Below are positions 24,593 to 34,243 of a stretch of DNA of 47,183 nucleotides, one piece after another. How positions within the stretch are numbered: the first letter of the stretch is position 1; each line of letters starts with the position of its first letter. The translations under genes were made by a program, and so were the position numbers. The DNA comes from Streptomyces sp. ISL-98 (lineage in GTDB: Bacteria; Actinomycetota; Actinomycetes; Streptomycetales; Streptomycetaceae), in NCBI RefSeq assembly GCF_018614055.1, contig NZ_JAGGPB010000095.1:1-47183 (forward strand), in the 5' to 3' direction. The notes beneath the pieces were generated by a model, which searched no databases, was not told the DNA's origin, and was given only the letters and a program-made list of their open reading frames with translations.

Positions 24593-25273
24593 TCAGAACG
24601 AGGCCTTGATCCGACGCGGGGCGTCGAAGATGCGGCTGATCGCCTCGACGGCGGCGGGCGGCTGGGTCATCTCAGCCTTGCCGGACGAGAGGACGTACCA
24701 GACCTGCTCCATGGACGGCGGGCCCACCGCGAGGGTGTTCAGCGCGGCCTGCATGGAGGTCGCTTCCCCGGTGCGCACCGCGTATGCGGCGGTGATGGAG
24801 CCGGTACGTCCGACACCGGCGCCGCAGTGCACGAACACCGGGCCGTCCGCCGTCTTCACGGTGTTCAGGAAGGCGGCGACCTGCTCGTTGGTGGGCGTCT
24901 GGCCGTCCCGGATCGGCATGCGCACGACCTTCAGGCCCGCCTTCTGCGGAACGGCCAGTTGCTCGGCGGTCAGCTTCTCCGCACGCAGGTCGACGACCGT
25001 CTTCACACCACGGGCCGCGAGCTCGCGGTACCCGTCCTCACCAGGGGCGGAACCCCGCCACAGCCGCTCGTCGACCGCCTTGAAGTGCTTGATCCCGGAC
25101 ATCTGGATGCCGGACGACTCCTTCTGGGATGCCAGTGCGTGAGCGCCGATCATGCCGAGTGTGGAGACGAGCCACAACGCCACGTAGCCGAGTACGGAGA
25201 TGATCACGATCTTCGCCGTCCTGCGAATCAGCGGGCTGGTACGGGAGAGGGGGGAGATCGGGGCAAGCAGCAC
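24593..25273 (-). CDS. membrane-anchored dual-specificity/tyrosine phosphatase
   Basis: A 226-residue protein with one N-terminal membrane helix (about 21-42) and a cysteine-dependent phosphatase domain (about 60-205). The P-loop is VHCGAGVGRTGS (Cys150, Arg156); Asp123 in MPIRDGQTP is the likely general acid. The domain is probably outside the membrane given few basic residues after the helix, but topology is uncertain. Substrate may be a phosphoprotein, lipid or inositol phosphate. Confidence 0.88.
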   Translation of the reverse strand: MLLAPISPLSRTSPLIRRTAKIVIISVLGYVALWLVSTLGMIGAHALASQKESSGIQMSGIKHFKAVDERLWRGSAPGEDGYRELAARGVKTVVDLRAEKLTAEQLAVPQKAGLKVVRMPIRDGQTPTNEQVAAFLNTVKTADGPVFVHCGAGVGRTGSITAAYAVRTGEATSMQAALNTLAVGPPSMEQVWYVLSSGKAEMTQPPAAVEAISRIFDAPRRIKASF

Positions 25274-25389
25274 GAAGGGAGCAACACCTTGGGTAGGGAA
25301 TGTCTGAGATGTTCCTGTGACCGTATCCCGCGCTCACCCCTCCTGGCTTCTCTTTGTGACCTAATACACAAAGCTAGCAAATCGGTCTA

Positions 25390-26307
25390 TTAGGGCACCG
25401 GGGGTGCCTGGCCCTCGCCGAGGACCTCGGCCTGCGCCCGGTTCGCGCTGGCGTCCATCAGGCAGCCGCGCAGCCGCAGCAGGTCGTGGTCGGGCAGCGC
25501 GGGCCTGACCACGCCCGCGTACACCCCGTGTTCCAGCTTGGTCAGCTGCGCGTGCTCCGATGCGGCCGCAGTGGACCGGCGGCACGTCTCCCAGAAGTCG
25601 CGTGCGGCCAGGTCCCTGGCGACCCCGGTGTCGGCGCTGCGCACCTCGACGCGGAACACGACCGTGCTGGCCGCGGAGTCGGGCACCGGCACCTGGCGGG
25701 TCTGGACTGCGTCGGCCAGGACGAAGGTGAGCACGGTGATCATTACCGCGCCGACCAGTCCCAAGGCCGCTCTTGTGAGCGTGCGCACCGGCCGGCTGGG
25801 GGGAACGGCGGGGCGCTCGTCGATGCCGGGGATGTCCGCCCGTACGCCGCCGGGCGGGGCGGCCAGCCTCACGAGGCGGCCCGCCAGCCGCCGCTCGGCC
25901 CCGGCCCGGCCTGTCGCGCCCGCGATCTTCTGGATGAGCAGCGCGGCGGCGGAGAGAGCGACGCCTGTCGCCATAAGGACGGGTACGAAGACAAAGGTGT
26001 CGTTGGCGTTGTTCCTGTCGCCGAGGTGCCGGGTGTCCAGCCAGCGGAAGCGCTCGGGGGCGCCTTCGCGGCTCTGCTCCAGTCGCCGCTGCACCTCTTC
26101 GGCGCGTGCCTCGGTCTCGTCGAGCCGCCGTTCCAGGCGGCTGAGGCGGGACACCAGAACGGTGGCCACAAGGAAGACCTCGACGACGAGCAGCAGCAGT
26201 CCGCTGGTCACGGCGCGCTGCCACTCCCAGCGGTAGAGGTAGACGAAAAGGTAGACGGCCGTCCCTGTCGCGGCCGTGCCACCGAGGATGTAACTGACGT
26301 ACTTCAT
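25390..26307 (-). CDS. membrane protein coupled to the dikinase-like gene
   Basis: A 305-residue protein with two N-terminal helices, a coiled coil (SRLSRLERRLDETEARAEEVQRRLEQ, about 54-80), a helix near 105-125, and one near 180-200. A soluble C-terminal domain carries two cysteines (ETCRRS, RLRGCLMD). It overlaps the preceding gene by four bases (26304-26307). No family was recognised. The coiled coil suggests oligomerisation; pairing with the dikinase-like protein suggests a joint function at the membrane. Confidence 0.72.
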   Translation of the reverse strand: MKYVSYILGGTAATGTAVYLFVYLYRWEWQRAVTSGLLLLVVEVFLVATVLVSRLSRLERRLDETEARAEEVQRRLEQSREGAPERFRWLDTRHLGDRNNANDTFVFVPVLMATGVALSAAALLIQKIAGATGRAGAERRLAGRLVRLAAPPGGVRADIPGIDERPAVPPSRPVRTLTRAALGLVGAVMITVLTFVLADAVQTRQVPVPDSAASTVVFRVEVRSADTGVARDLAARDFWETCRRSTAAASEHAQLTKLEHGVYAGVVRPALPDHDLLRLRGCLMDASANRAQAEVLGEGQAPPVP

Positions 26308-28415
26308 GCCGCGTCCTTCGCGTCCTGTTCCGCTCCCGCGCGCACAGGTTCGACGGAGCCGTTCGTGCCGTCCACCGTCAGCTCGGTGCCCTGCGGGAAC
26401 CGCTCGACCGCGTCCGGCACGCCGACGACGGTGGGCACCTTGTGCTCGCGGGCGAGCACCGCGAGGTGGGACAGCACGCTGCCGGTCTCGGCGACCAGTC
26501 CGGCCAGGTCGGGGAGCTCGGTGGCCAGCGCGGGATCGAGGGCCCGTACGACCAGCACCGGCTGTTCGGGCCGGGGGCCGTGGCCGTGCCAGGCGGTGCC
26601 GTAGCCGTACCCGCCGCCCGCGCCCTGGCCGCCGCCGCGCCCGCGGTGGCGGCCGCGGCCGACGAGACGCTCGGCGATCGGGCGGCCCTCCGGCGAGAGC
26701 CGGAAGGCGGCGGGCAGCGGTGGCGAGTCGGGCCGGGGCAGGCGCGCGTCGAGATCGGTCGGCGCCGGGGCCCCGTCCAGCAGGGCGGTCAGCTCGTGCC
26801 AGCGCAGCATGGACAGCTTCCGCAGCGCGTCGGGCCGGCCGGCGGCCTCCACCCGGGCCGCCAGTTCGCGTACCAGGCTCGCCTGCATCTCATGGACCCA
26901 GCGAATGCGCAGCCGCAGCCCTTCACGCACCGGCAGAGCCCCGACGCCGCGCGGGGCCCCGGTCCAGCCGGTACGTTCCGGCGGCCGGGCGGGGCGTTCC
27001 AGGGACGGCGGCAGCAGGGACAGCAGGACGGGGTGGCGGGCCAGCAGCTCCGCGTCCGGGATGCCGTTGGTGCGCCCCTCGGCGAGCACGGCCAGCGCCT
27101 CGCCGACGGCCGTGGCCCCGCTCCCCTGGCCGAGCAGCGACCCGGCCAGCGACTCCTGGGCGTGCAGCGACGACAGGACGTTACGGCCCCAGGTCAGGGC
27201 GGTCACGATCTGGCCGGAGAGCATCGCGCGCGGCGCGGGCAGCTGCGCCAGCTCGCGGTCGACATCGGCCATCAGATCCACCGCGAGCAGCGGCAGTGCC
27301 GTGCCGAGGCGCCCCACCCGCCAGGCCGCGGATGCCCGCCTGGCCCCGGGGACGGGGTTGATGAAGTCGAGGACGGGGTGGGCGGAGGGGATGGCGCCCA
27401 GCAGCCGCAGATCGGCCGCCGCCCGTCCGTCGACCGTCGTGACCACCGGCAGCTCCCGCAGACGGCGGCGCGACGCGGTGCCCGCGATGTCCAGCGCGAG
27501 CGTCAGCCCGTGGGACATCGGCGCCACCCACAGGTCCTCCTCCAGCGGCTGGAGCACCTCGGGGAAGGTCTCGGCGACCGGGCCGGGCCCGAGCAGCCGG
27601 GTGCCGCGCGCGGCGCGCAGGGTCATGGCGGTGATGGGGCGGGCCTGAAAGAGCCACAGACTGTTGTCGGTGTCGAAGCCGAACTCCATGTCCTGAGGAC
27701 CGCCGAACACCCGCTCCGCGCGCCGGGCCAGCCGCACCAGGTGGCAGATCCGGCGGCGTCCGAGGAGCCGGTCGCGGCGGGGTTCGCGCGGTTCGGTGCC
27801 GGCCAGCCTGCCGTGGCGCGTCAGCTGGTACCGCACGCCCTGCGCCGAACCGGCCAGCAGTTGATCGGGTCCGCCCTGGACGACGCTGACCAGCATCCGG
27901 TCCTCGCGGCCCGCCACCGGGTCCGCACCGAACATCACTCCGCCCACGGCCGTGCGCAGCATGGGCTGGACCAGCACGGCCATGCCGCCGGCCGGTTCAC
28001 CGACGCCGCCGGCTTCCGCGGGCGGACCGCTCCGCCGGGCGGCGGAGTCCAGGACCGTGCTCACCGCGGCCGTGAAGTTCTCCCAGCCGTGCACGTCCAG
28101 TACGGAGGCGAAAAGGCCCGCCATCGAGGAGTCGGTGGTGTCCTCGTGCGCCGAGGAGGACCGTACGACCAGGGGCCGCCCCTCCTCGCCGGCCAGCTCC
28201 CGCCACGCCGCGTGCAGCGCGCTCTCGCCGTGCGGCACGGCGGCCGTCGGCTGTGCCGCCGAGCCTGCGGGGACGATGGCGAAGCCGGGCAGCACGGGCA
28301 GCCCGGCAGCGGCGGCGCGGGCGAGGTTGGCTGCCTTGGCGCCGGTCAGCGCCGGGTTCCGGGCCTCTGCGGCCTCCAGCGGGATGACCGCCAGCCGCTC
28401 CAGGCCGCTGACCAC
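26304..28415 (-). CDS. PEP synthase / rifampicin-phosphotransferase-like dikinase
   Basis: The 703-residue protein starts at GTG 28415, after AAGGAGAT. An N-terminal ATP-grasp PPDK domain (about 5-280) shows LTGAKAANLARAAAAGLPVLPGF, RPLVVRSSSAHEDTTDSSMAGLF and DMEFGFDTDNSLWLFQARPI. The C-terminal swivelling domain has His650 in GSVLSHLAVLAREHKVPTVVG. Between them are a divergent middle and a glycine/arginine/histidine-rich linker. The layout resembles rifampicin phosphotransferases (about 860 aa), but it is shorter. It would transfer phosphate from ATP via the histidine to an unknown acceptor. The substrate is unclear. Confidence 0.85.
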   Translation of the reverse strand: MVSGLERLAVIPLEAAEARNPALTGAKAANLARAAAAGLPVLPGFAIVPAGSAAQPTAAVPHGESALHAAWRELAGEEGRPLVVRSSSAHEDTTDSSMAGLFASVLDVHGWENFTAAVSTVLDSAARRSGPPAEAGGVGEPAGGMAVLVQPMLRTAVGGVMFGADPVAGREDRMLVSVVQGGPDQLLAGSAQGVRYQLTRHGRLAGTEPREPRRDRLLGRRRICHLVRLARRAERVFGGPQDMEFGFDTDNSLWLFQARPITAMTLRAARGTRLLGPGPVAETFPEVLQPLEEDLWVAPMSHGLTLALDIAGTASRRRLRELPVVTTVDGRAAADLRLLGAIPSAHPVLDFINPVPGARRASAAWRVGRLGTALPLLAVDLMADVDRELAQLPAPRAMLSGQIVTALTWGRNVLSSLHAQESLAGSLLGQGSGATAVGEALAVLAEGRTNGIPDAELLARHPVLLSLLPPSLERPARPPERTGWTGAPRGVGALPVREGLRLRIRWVHEMQASLVRELAARVEAAGRPDALRKLSMLRWHELTALLDGAPAPTDLDARLPRPDSPPLPAAFRLSPEGRPIAERLVGRGRHRGRGGGQGAGGGYGYGTAWHGHGPRPEQPVLVVRALDPALATELPDLAGLVAETGSVLSHLAVLAREHKVPTVVGVPDAVERFPQGTELTVDGTNGSVEPVRAGAEQDAKDAA

Positions 28416-28598
28416 GGCGGATCTCCTTCGGTCACTTCGAAATACGTCCTGTGCACCCACTCTGTATGCCTCGCCCCCTCTGCGCGATCGCAGAAAAGCC
28501 GCATATCTGATCTTTCTGTCCCAATGGTAGGCAATTCAAGGAACCGTGGAACTGCTCCGGGCATGCCAAGGCCAGGCAGATCGAGCGGACCGGCTGAC

Positions 28599-29330
28599 TC
28601 AGCGGTGCTCGGGGTTGGGGAAGTCGAAGCGGCAGCCCGCGTCCCACTGCGAACGCTGATTGCCGTGGGCGGGGATGCCGCCGGAGCGCTTGATCATGGC
28701 TGCCAGGTGCATCAGGTTCCACGCCATGAAGGTGCTGTTGCGGTTGGTGAAGTCGTTCTCCGGGCCGCCCGAGCCGGCGTCCAGGTAGGACGGACCGGGC
28801 CCGGCCTCGCCGATCCAGCCCGCGTCGGCCTGCGGGGGGATGGTGTAGCCGAGGTGCTGGAGGCTGTAGAGGACGTTCATCGCGCAGTGCTTGACACCGT
28901 CCTCGTTGCCGGTGATCAGACAGCCGCCGACCCGCCCGTAATAGGCGTACTGCCCCTGCTCGTTGAGGAGAGAGGAGCACGCGTACAGCCGCTCGACGAC
29001 CTGCTTCATCACGGAGCTGTTGTCGCCCAGCCAGATGGGCCCGGCGAGGACGAGGATGTCGGCCGCCATCACCTTCTCGTAGAGCGCGGGCCAGGCGTCG
29101 GTGCTCCAGCCGTGTTCGGTCATGTCCGGCCAGACGCCGGTGGCGATGTCGTGGTCGACGGCGCGGACGAGTTCGGTGGTGACGCCGTTCGCCTCCATCA
29201 CCGCGCGGCTCTTGTCGATCAGGCCCTGGGTGTTGCTGACCTCCGGGGAGCGCTTGAGCGTGCAGTTGACGAACATGGCGCGCAGGTCGTCGTAGCGCGG
29301 GGCGTTGTGGGAGGCGGGGGCAGCCGTCAT
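28599..29330 (-). CDS. flavodoxin-fold NAD(P)H-dependent FMN reductase
   Basis: A 243-residue protein of the NADPH-dependent FMN reductase type. An N-terminal strand-loop FVNCTLKRSPEVSNTQGLID binds FMN phosphate, LVLAGPIWLGDNSSVMKQVVERL is the second flavin contact, and GGCLITGNEDGVKHC follows. It likely reduces quinones, nitro compounds or flavin. It is a single gene. Confidence 0.87.
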   Translation of the reverse strand: MTAAPASHNAPRYDDLRAMFVNCTLKRSPEVSNTQGLIDKSRAVMEANGVTTELVRAVDHDIATGVWPDMTEHGWSTDAWPALYEKVMAADILVLAGPIWLGDNSSVMKQVVERLYACSSLLNEQGQYAYYGRVGGCLITGNEDGVKHCAMNVLYSLQHLGYTIPPQADAGWIGEAGPGPSYLDAGSGGPENDFTNRNSTFMAWNLMHLAAMIKRSGGIPAHGNQRSQWDAGCRFDFPNPEHR

Positions 29331-29445
29331 GCGAGCGCTCCAGGGGTGCGGATCTGGCCGGGAGCCTAGTGCCGGTGACGGGTGCGGGGCGGGAGGACGA
29401 TGCGCGAGCGCGGGTGGTGTCGGCGCTGTTGGCGGTGTCCGGCCG

Positions 29446-31389
29446 TTACAGAGGTACGACGGTGGTTTCGGTCGCCTTCACGCTGGTCCAGACGTCCGTC
29501 CCGTCGGCGAGGCCCAGTTCGGCCGCGGCCTGCGGCGTGATCTCCGCGACGAGATCCGGTGCCCGGGCGGAGGTGATCAGGATGCGCAGGCGGCTGCCGC
29601 TGGCGGTGATCTCGCGGACCGTGCCGGGCCAGACGTTGCGGGGGCTGCCGGTGGGCTTGTCCCGGTGTACGGAGACGGCTTCCGGGGCGATGATCGCCAG
29701 CGCATCGGTGCCGGCGGGCAGCGGGAGCGGGTCCGCTACGACGAGCCTCTCGCCGCCGGGGAGTCGGAGACCGTACGCCGTGGACGTGCCGGGCCAGGCG
29801 TTGCGGCCGAGCATCCGGGCGACCCAGGGCGAACGCGGGTGGCGGGTGACCTCGGTGGGCGGGGCGTCCTGGATCGCGCGGCCGTCGTCGAGTACGAGCA
29901 CGCGGTCCGCCAACGACACGGCCTCGACCGGGTCGTGAGTGACGATCAGGCAGACGCCGCCGAAGCCGGCGAGGTGCGTACGCAGGGTGTGGCGTACATG
30001 TGCGCGGGTGGTCTGGTCGAGCGCGGCCAGCGGTTCGTCGAGCAGCAGGAGGCGGGGCCGGGCGGCCAGGGCGCGGGCGAGGGCGACGCGCTGCGCCTGG
30101 CCGCCGGACACCTGGGCGGGCTTGCGGTGGGCCAGGTGTCCGACGCCGAGCCGGTCGAGCCACTGCTGGGCGCTGCGGCGGGCCTCGGCGCGGGGCACGC
30201 CGTGGGCGCGCAGGCCGTACGCGGTGTTGGCGAGGGCGGTCAGGTGCGGGAACAGCGCGCCGTCCTGCGGAACCCAGGCGACGCCGCGCCGGTGCGGCGG
30301 CAGGCCGGTGACGTCGGTGTCGCCGAGGCGGAGCGTGGCGTGGGCGCGCGGGGTGAGGCCGAGGAGGGCGCGCAGCAGGGTGGTTTTCCCGGCGCCGTTG
30401 GGGCCGACGACGGCGACGGTGGTGCCCGGTTCGGCGTCCAGGGTGAGCCGGTTGAAGCCGGTGACGTCGGCGTGCAGGGCCCACCGCTCCTGCTCGCGTG
30501 CGCCCGTGGGGCCTGTGGCCGGGGCGGTAGGGCGGCCGGGTTCCGTATCGCCCGCCGGGGGCCGGGGAGCGTACGGGCGCCCGGCCGGGACGCCTGTCCA
30601 GCGGCCGCGCAGTGCGACCAGGACGACCATGGCGATGGCGAGCAGCAGCAGCGATACGGAGGTCGCGGCCTCCGGCTGCTCCTGGAGCAGCAGGTACACC
30701 TGCAGCGGCAACGTCTGGGTGGTTCCCGGGAGGTTGCCCGCGAAGGTGATGGTCGCGCCGAACTCGCCCAGCGCCCGCGCCCAGGTGAGGGCGGCCCCGG
30801 CGACGAGACCAGGGGCGACCATCGGCATCGTCACGGTGAAGAAGACCCGCACCGGGGACGCCCCGAGAGAGGCGGCCGTCTCCTCGTAACTCGGCCGCAG
30901 TCCGCCCAGCGCCCCTTCGAGGCTGACGACGAGGAACGGCATCGAGACGAACGTCGCCGCGAGCACCGCCCCCGAGGTGTGGAACGGCAGAGTGACACCG
31001 AAGGTGTTCTCCAGCCACGGTCCGAGCAGTCCCCGGCGGCCGAACGCCAGCAGCAGCGCCACGCCGCCGACGGTCGGCGGAAGCACCATCGGCAGCAGGA
31101 CGAGCGAGCGTACGAGCGCCTTGCCGGGGAAGTCCACGCGCGCCAGCAGCCAGGCGAGCGGCACCCCGAGCAGCAGCGAAAGCCCCAGCGCCCAGAAGGA
31201 GACGACGAGCGAGAGCCTCAGCGCCTCGGTCGTGCCGGGGCTGGTCAGATGGCCGCCGAGGTCGGCCCATGACGTGCGGGCGAGGACACCGATCAGCGGG
31301 AGCAGCAGAAACGCGACGGCGAGCAGCGCGGGGATCGCCAGGGCGATGGGGGTGCGGGGTCCCGGTGCGCGGCTGCGGAGGCGTTTCAT
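29446..31389 (-). CDS. modBC: fused molybdate ABC transporter permease/ATPase (ModB-ModC)
   Basis: The 647-residue protein combines a ModB-like permease (about 1-275, five or six helices, with the EAA loop GGLRPSYEETAASLGASPVRVFF) and a ModC ATPase (about 305-640). The ATPase shows Walker A VGPNGAGKTTLL, signature VSGGQAQRVAL, Walker B LLLLDEPLAALD and a switch histidine in IVTHDP. It ends in a TOBE-like domain. Permease and ATPase are normally separate subunits, so this fused form should pair as a homodimer. It follows ModA in the operon. Confidence 0.92.
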   Translation of the reverse strand: MKRLRSRAPGPRTPIALAIPALLAVAFLLLPLIGVLARTSWADLGGHLTSPGTTEALRLSLVVSFWALGLSLLLGVPLAWLLARVDFPGKALVRSLVLLPMVLPPTVGGVALLLAFGRRGLLGPWLENTFGVTLPFHTSGAVLAATFVSMPFLVVSLEGALGGLRPSYEETAASLGASPVRVFFTVTMPMVAPGLVAGAALTWARALGEFGATITFAGNLPGTTQTLPLQVYLLLQEQPEAATSVSLLLLAIAMVVLVALRGRWTGVPAGRPYAPRPPAGDTEPGRPTAPATGPTGAREQERWALHADVTGFNRLTLDAEPGTTVAVVGPNGAGKTTLLRALLGLTPRAHATLRLGDTDVTGLPPHRRGVAWVPQDGALFPHLTALANTAYGLRAHGVPRAEARRSAQQWLDRLGVGHLAHRKPAQVSGGQAQRVALARALAARPRLLLLDEPLAALDQTTRAHVRHTLRTHLAGFGGVCLIVTHDPVEAVSLADRVLVLDDGRAIQDAPPTEVTRHPRSPWVARMLGRNAWPGTSTAYGLRLPGGERLVVADPLPLPAGTDALAIIAPEAVSVHRDKPTGSPRNVWPGTVREITASGSRLRILITSARAPDLVAEITPQAAAELGLADGTDVWTSVKATETTVVPL

Positions 31390-31456
31390 CGTCTGAGTCC
31401 TGGGGCTTGTTGCACTGACGTTGTACGGACGCGGGCTTTGTACGGACGCGGGCCGG

Positions 31457-32260
31457 CTACGGCTGCTGGAAGTCCGCGTCCTTGAAGATCTTCTGTGCCT
31501 CGGCGGAGGACAGCCACTTCACGAACGCTTCGGCCGCGGCAGAGTTCTTGGACGTCTTCAGCGTTGCGGCCGGGTATTCGGCGATCGCGTTCTGCGCGTC
31601 GGGGATCTCGATTGCGTCGACCTTGTCGGTCGCGGTGGCGGCGTCCGTCTTGTAGACGAGCCCGGCGTCGGCCTCGCCCAGCTCGACCTTGCTGAGCACG
31701 GCGCGGACGTTCGGCTCCTGAGAGACCGGCTTCACGGTGATCTTCTGGGCGTCCAGGATCTTCTGGCTGTAGCGGCCGACCGGGACCTCGGGTGCGGCCA
31801 GCACGACCTTGAGCTTGGTGTCCGCGAGGTCCTTCAGACTGCCGACCTTCTGCGGGTTTCCCTCGCCGGTGGCGATGACCAGCCGGTTCTTGGCGATGAC
31901 CGTGGGGGCGCCGGTGTCGGCCTTCAGCGCGTCCATGGTCTTGGTGTCGGCGGTGACCAGGGCGTCGGCGGGGGCGCCCTGCTTGACCTGCGCGGCGAGT
32001 TCCTGCGATCCGGCGAAGGAGAAGGTGATCTTCGTACCCGGGTGGGACTTCTCGTACGCCGCGCCTGCCGTCTTGAAGACGTCGGTCAGCGAGGCGGCGG
32101 CCAGCACGGTCAGCCCGGCCTTCGGCGTATTGGTCGCCCCAGAGTCCGTCTTGCTCCCGCTGTCGCTTTCGGTGTCGCTGCCACAGGCGGCGAGCGGAAC
32201 GAGGAGGGCGGCGGTGACGGCGGCAGCGGCGGCGCGGCGCCCGGTGAAGGTGAGGGGCAT
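31457..32260 (-). CDS. modA: molybdate-binding lipoprotein
   Basis: A 267-residue substrate-binding protein from ATG 32260. A lipoprotein signal has Cys26 in LAAC. The mature protein has the ModA pattern: LTVLAAASLTDVFKTAGAAYEK, ITFSFAGSQELAAQVKQGAPADALVTAD and DAGLVYKTDAA. It binds molybdate or tungstate for the ModBC fusion 67 bases downstream. The family is clear from sequence and context. Confidence 0.94.
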   Translation of the reverse strand: MPLTFTGRRAAAAAVTAALLVPLAACGSDTESDSGSKTDSGATNTPKAGLTVLAAASLTDVFKTAGAAYEKSHPGTKITFSFAGSQELAAQVKQGAPADALVTADTKTMDALKADTGAPTVIAKNRLVIATGEGNPQKVGSLKDLADTKLKVVLAAPEVPVGRYSQKILDAQKITVKPVSQEPNVRAVLSKVELGEADAGLVYKTDAATATDKVDAIEIPDAQNAIAEYPAATLKTSKNSAAAEAFVKWLSSAEAQKIFKDADFQQP

Positions 32261-32378
32261 GAGGGTGGGACTCCTTGGGACTGCGGCGGGCGGATGCCGC
32301 CCGAGCGGATGGTGTGAGCCGCGCCGGTGACGGGCGACGCCGCTTGACTGAGCAAGGGGTCGGGGCGGGAGGTGTGTG

Positions 32379-32774
32379 TCAGGTGCGGTCGATGTGCACA
32401 CTGGTCGACTTCACGCGGGCGGTGGCCTGCATGCCGACCTCCAGCCCCAGTTCCTCGACGGCCTCCCGGGTCAGCAGGGACACGAGCCGGTGCGGACCGG
32501 CCTGGATCTCCACCTGGGCAGCGACGTCGCCGAGCTTCACGGCGGTGACGATGCCCGGGAAGGCGTTCCGGGCCGACGTGTACGGGGCGTCTTCCTCGCC
32601 GGGGCCGCTCTGGCCGACCTCGATGGAGAACGCGGCCAGATCACGGCCGTCGATGAGGCGCCGCCCGCTCTCGTCGCGATGGGTCGCGACACGGCCGGCG
32701 TCCGCCCAGCGGCGCGCGGTGTCGGGGCTGACGCCGAGCAGACGTGCCGCCTGTCCGATGGTGTAGGACTGCAT
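32379..32774 (-). CDS. MerR-type HTH plus TOBE molybdate regulator
   Basis: A 131-residue protein with an N-terminal excisionase/MerR-like HTH (QSYTIGQAARLLGVSPDTARRWADAGRV) and a C-terminal TOBE (mop) domain at about 65-130 (RNAFPGIVTAVKLGDVAAQVEIQAG). The TOBE part binds molybdate or tungstate, and the arrangement is a common actinobacterial counterpart to ModE. It precedes modA by 118 bases and probably controls the operon. Confidence 0.88.
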   Translation of the reverse strand: MQSYTIGQAARLLGVSPDTARRWADAGRVATHRDESGRRLIDGRDLAAFSIEVGQSGPGEEDAPYTSARNAFPGIVTAVKLGDVAAQVEIQAGPHRLVSLLTREAVEELGLEVGMQATARVKSTSVHIDRT

Positions 32775-32844
32775 ACGCGGGAGGATAGGCGCATTTTCCT
32801 AGCACCTGCAATGTTTCGGGCGATGCTCCATGGCAGATGCGAAG

Positions 32845-34215
32845 CTACGTGGAGGAAGGTCCAATGGGCCCGTGCCGGGCAAAGCGCAGGACCCGGAAGA
32901 CGTACGCAGGCGTAAGCAGCGACTCCGGCCGTCGTACCAGCCCGGCCACCGCGTTGGAGCGGATGCCGACCGCGTCGTCGTGCTGCGCGGCCACGGCCAC
33001 CCGCTCCGTGTAGCGGTTGACGAGGTCGGTCCCGGCGGGCTTCTTCCCCGTTGTGCCGTCGTACGCGAAGTCCCGGCCCACCGCGATCGACCACGGCACA
33101 CTCACCGACCGGCCGGCCGCCCGCAGGTAGTGGTGGCTGAAGGAGCGGTTGGTGGCGCCCGTCCGGTCGAGGCACGTGCCGAGGATCGCCGCCTGCTGCG
33201 CGGCGGTCGTCATGCCCTGGCCGTAGATGGGGTTGAAGCTGCAGACGGCGTCGCCGACCGGCACCCACCCGAGGGGGAAGCGGCGCATCCGCTCCATGTG
33301 GCGGCGCTGGTCGGCGGCGAACCGGTAGGCGACCGTTTCGCCGATCGGCTCCGACGCCGCCATGATGTCGGCGATCACCGGTGACTCGAAGGACTCGGCG
33401 TACGCCAGCCTCTCGGCCTCGTCGGTCGGCGGTGATTCGCCGCCCAGCCCCACCAGCGTCACGATCCACCGCTCGCCCTCCGTCGGAAGCGCGAGCGCCA
33501 GACGCTTCGAGTCCGGATTGCCGATCACCGCCGCCGCCTTCCAGTCGCGCACGGGCAGCTCGGTGCGCCGGTAGACGCGGGTCGCGTACCGGGTGTCGAC
33601 CGTGACGACGGACTCCGACGGCGCTTCGTACCCCAGCGTTTTAAGCCAGCCCAGGCTCCGGGCCTGCCGGCCCGTGGCGTCGACCGTCAGCCCGCTCGCG
33701 ATCGTGGAGCCGTCGTCGAGCCGGACGCCGGTGATGCGTGTGCCGGACGCGTCGGTTTCGAGTCCCTCGGCCACGGTCTCGTCGAGAAGGGTGACGTTGG
33801 GCAGCGCTTCGACCCGCCGCCGTACCGTCGCTTCGAGGAACGGGCGCGACATCGCCGGGCCGTGGAGCTCCGACGCAGGTCTGCGCATCACGCCGCCGCT
33901 CTCGTACCAGTACAGGTCGCGGCAGACATCGACGTCGACGGCTCCGCCCGCTTCGAGCTCCTCGACGATGCCGGGAAACCACCACTCCAGGTGCTGGGCA
34001 CCCGCACGCAGGAGGAAATGGGGGTGTCTGCCCTGTGGTACCTGGTGGCGCCACTCGGGGCCGTTCGGCAGCTTGTCGCGGTCGATGACGACGACGTGGT
34101 CGAACCGCTCCGACAGAACCCGGGCGGCACACAGCCCGGCCATGCTCGCACCGACCACGACCGACGGCCCGCCGACCGGGCGGACGTGGGTCCGGCCCAG
34201 GTGGTGATGGCTCAT
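32845..34215 (-). CDS. FAD-dependent oxidoreductase (PHBH-like monooxygenase fold)
   Basis: A 456-residue protein with a Rossmann motif SVVVGASMAGLCAARVLSERFDHVVVIDRD, a middle DGSTIASGLTVDATGRQA and the FAD-contact motif PLGWVPVGDAVCSFNPIYGQGMT. This is the group 1 flavin fold of hydroxylases and geranylgeranyl-reductase-like enzymes. It is in line with the DUF72 gene (28-base gap) and may share its transcript. No substrate evidence. Confidence 0.87.
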   Translation of the reverse strand: MSHHHLGRTHVRPVGGPSVVVGASMAGLCAARVLSERFDHVVVIDRDKLPNGPEWRHQVPQGRHPHFLLRAGAQHLEWWFPGIVEELEAGGAVDVDVCRDLYWYESGGVMRRPASELHGPAMSRPFLEATVRRRVEALPNVTLLDETVAEGLETDASGTRITGVRLDDGSTIASGLTVDATGRQARSLGWLKTLGYEAPSESVVTVDTRYATRVYRRTELPVRDWKAAAVIGNPDSKRLALALPTEGERWIVTLVGLGGESPPTDEAERLAYAESFESPVIADIMAASEPIGETVAYRFAADQRRHMERMRRFPLGWVPVGDAVCSFNPIYGQGMTTAAQQAAILGTCLDRTGATNRSFSHHYLRAAGRSVSVPWSIAVGRDFAYDGTTGKKPAGTDLVNRYTERVAVAAQHDDAVGIRSNAVAGLVRRPESLLTPAYVFRVLRFARHGPIGPSST

Positions 34216-34243
34216 GGCCGCACTGTGCCCTGTACGGGCGTTT

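Noticed and set aside
26442..29369. A 975-codon open frame on the plus strand opposite the dikinase and reductase genes
   Set aside because: It is antisense to genes with clear domains; such long shadow frames are expected in high-GC DNA.
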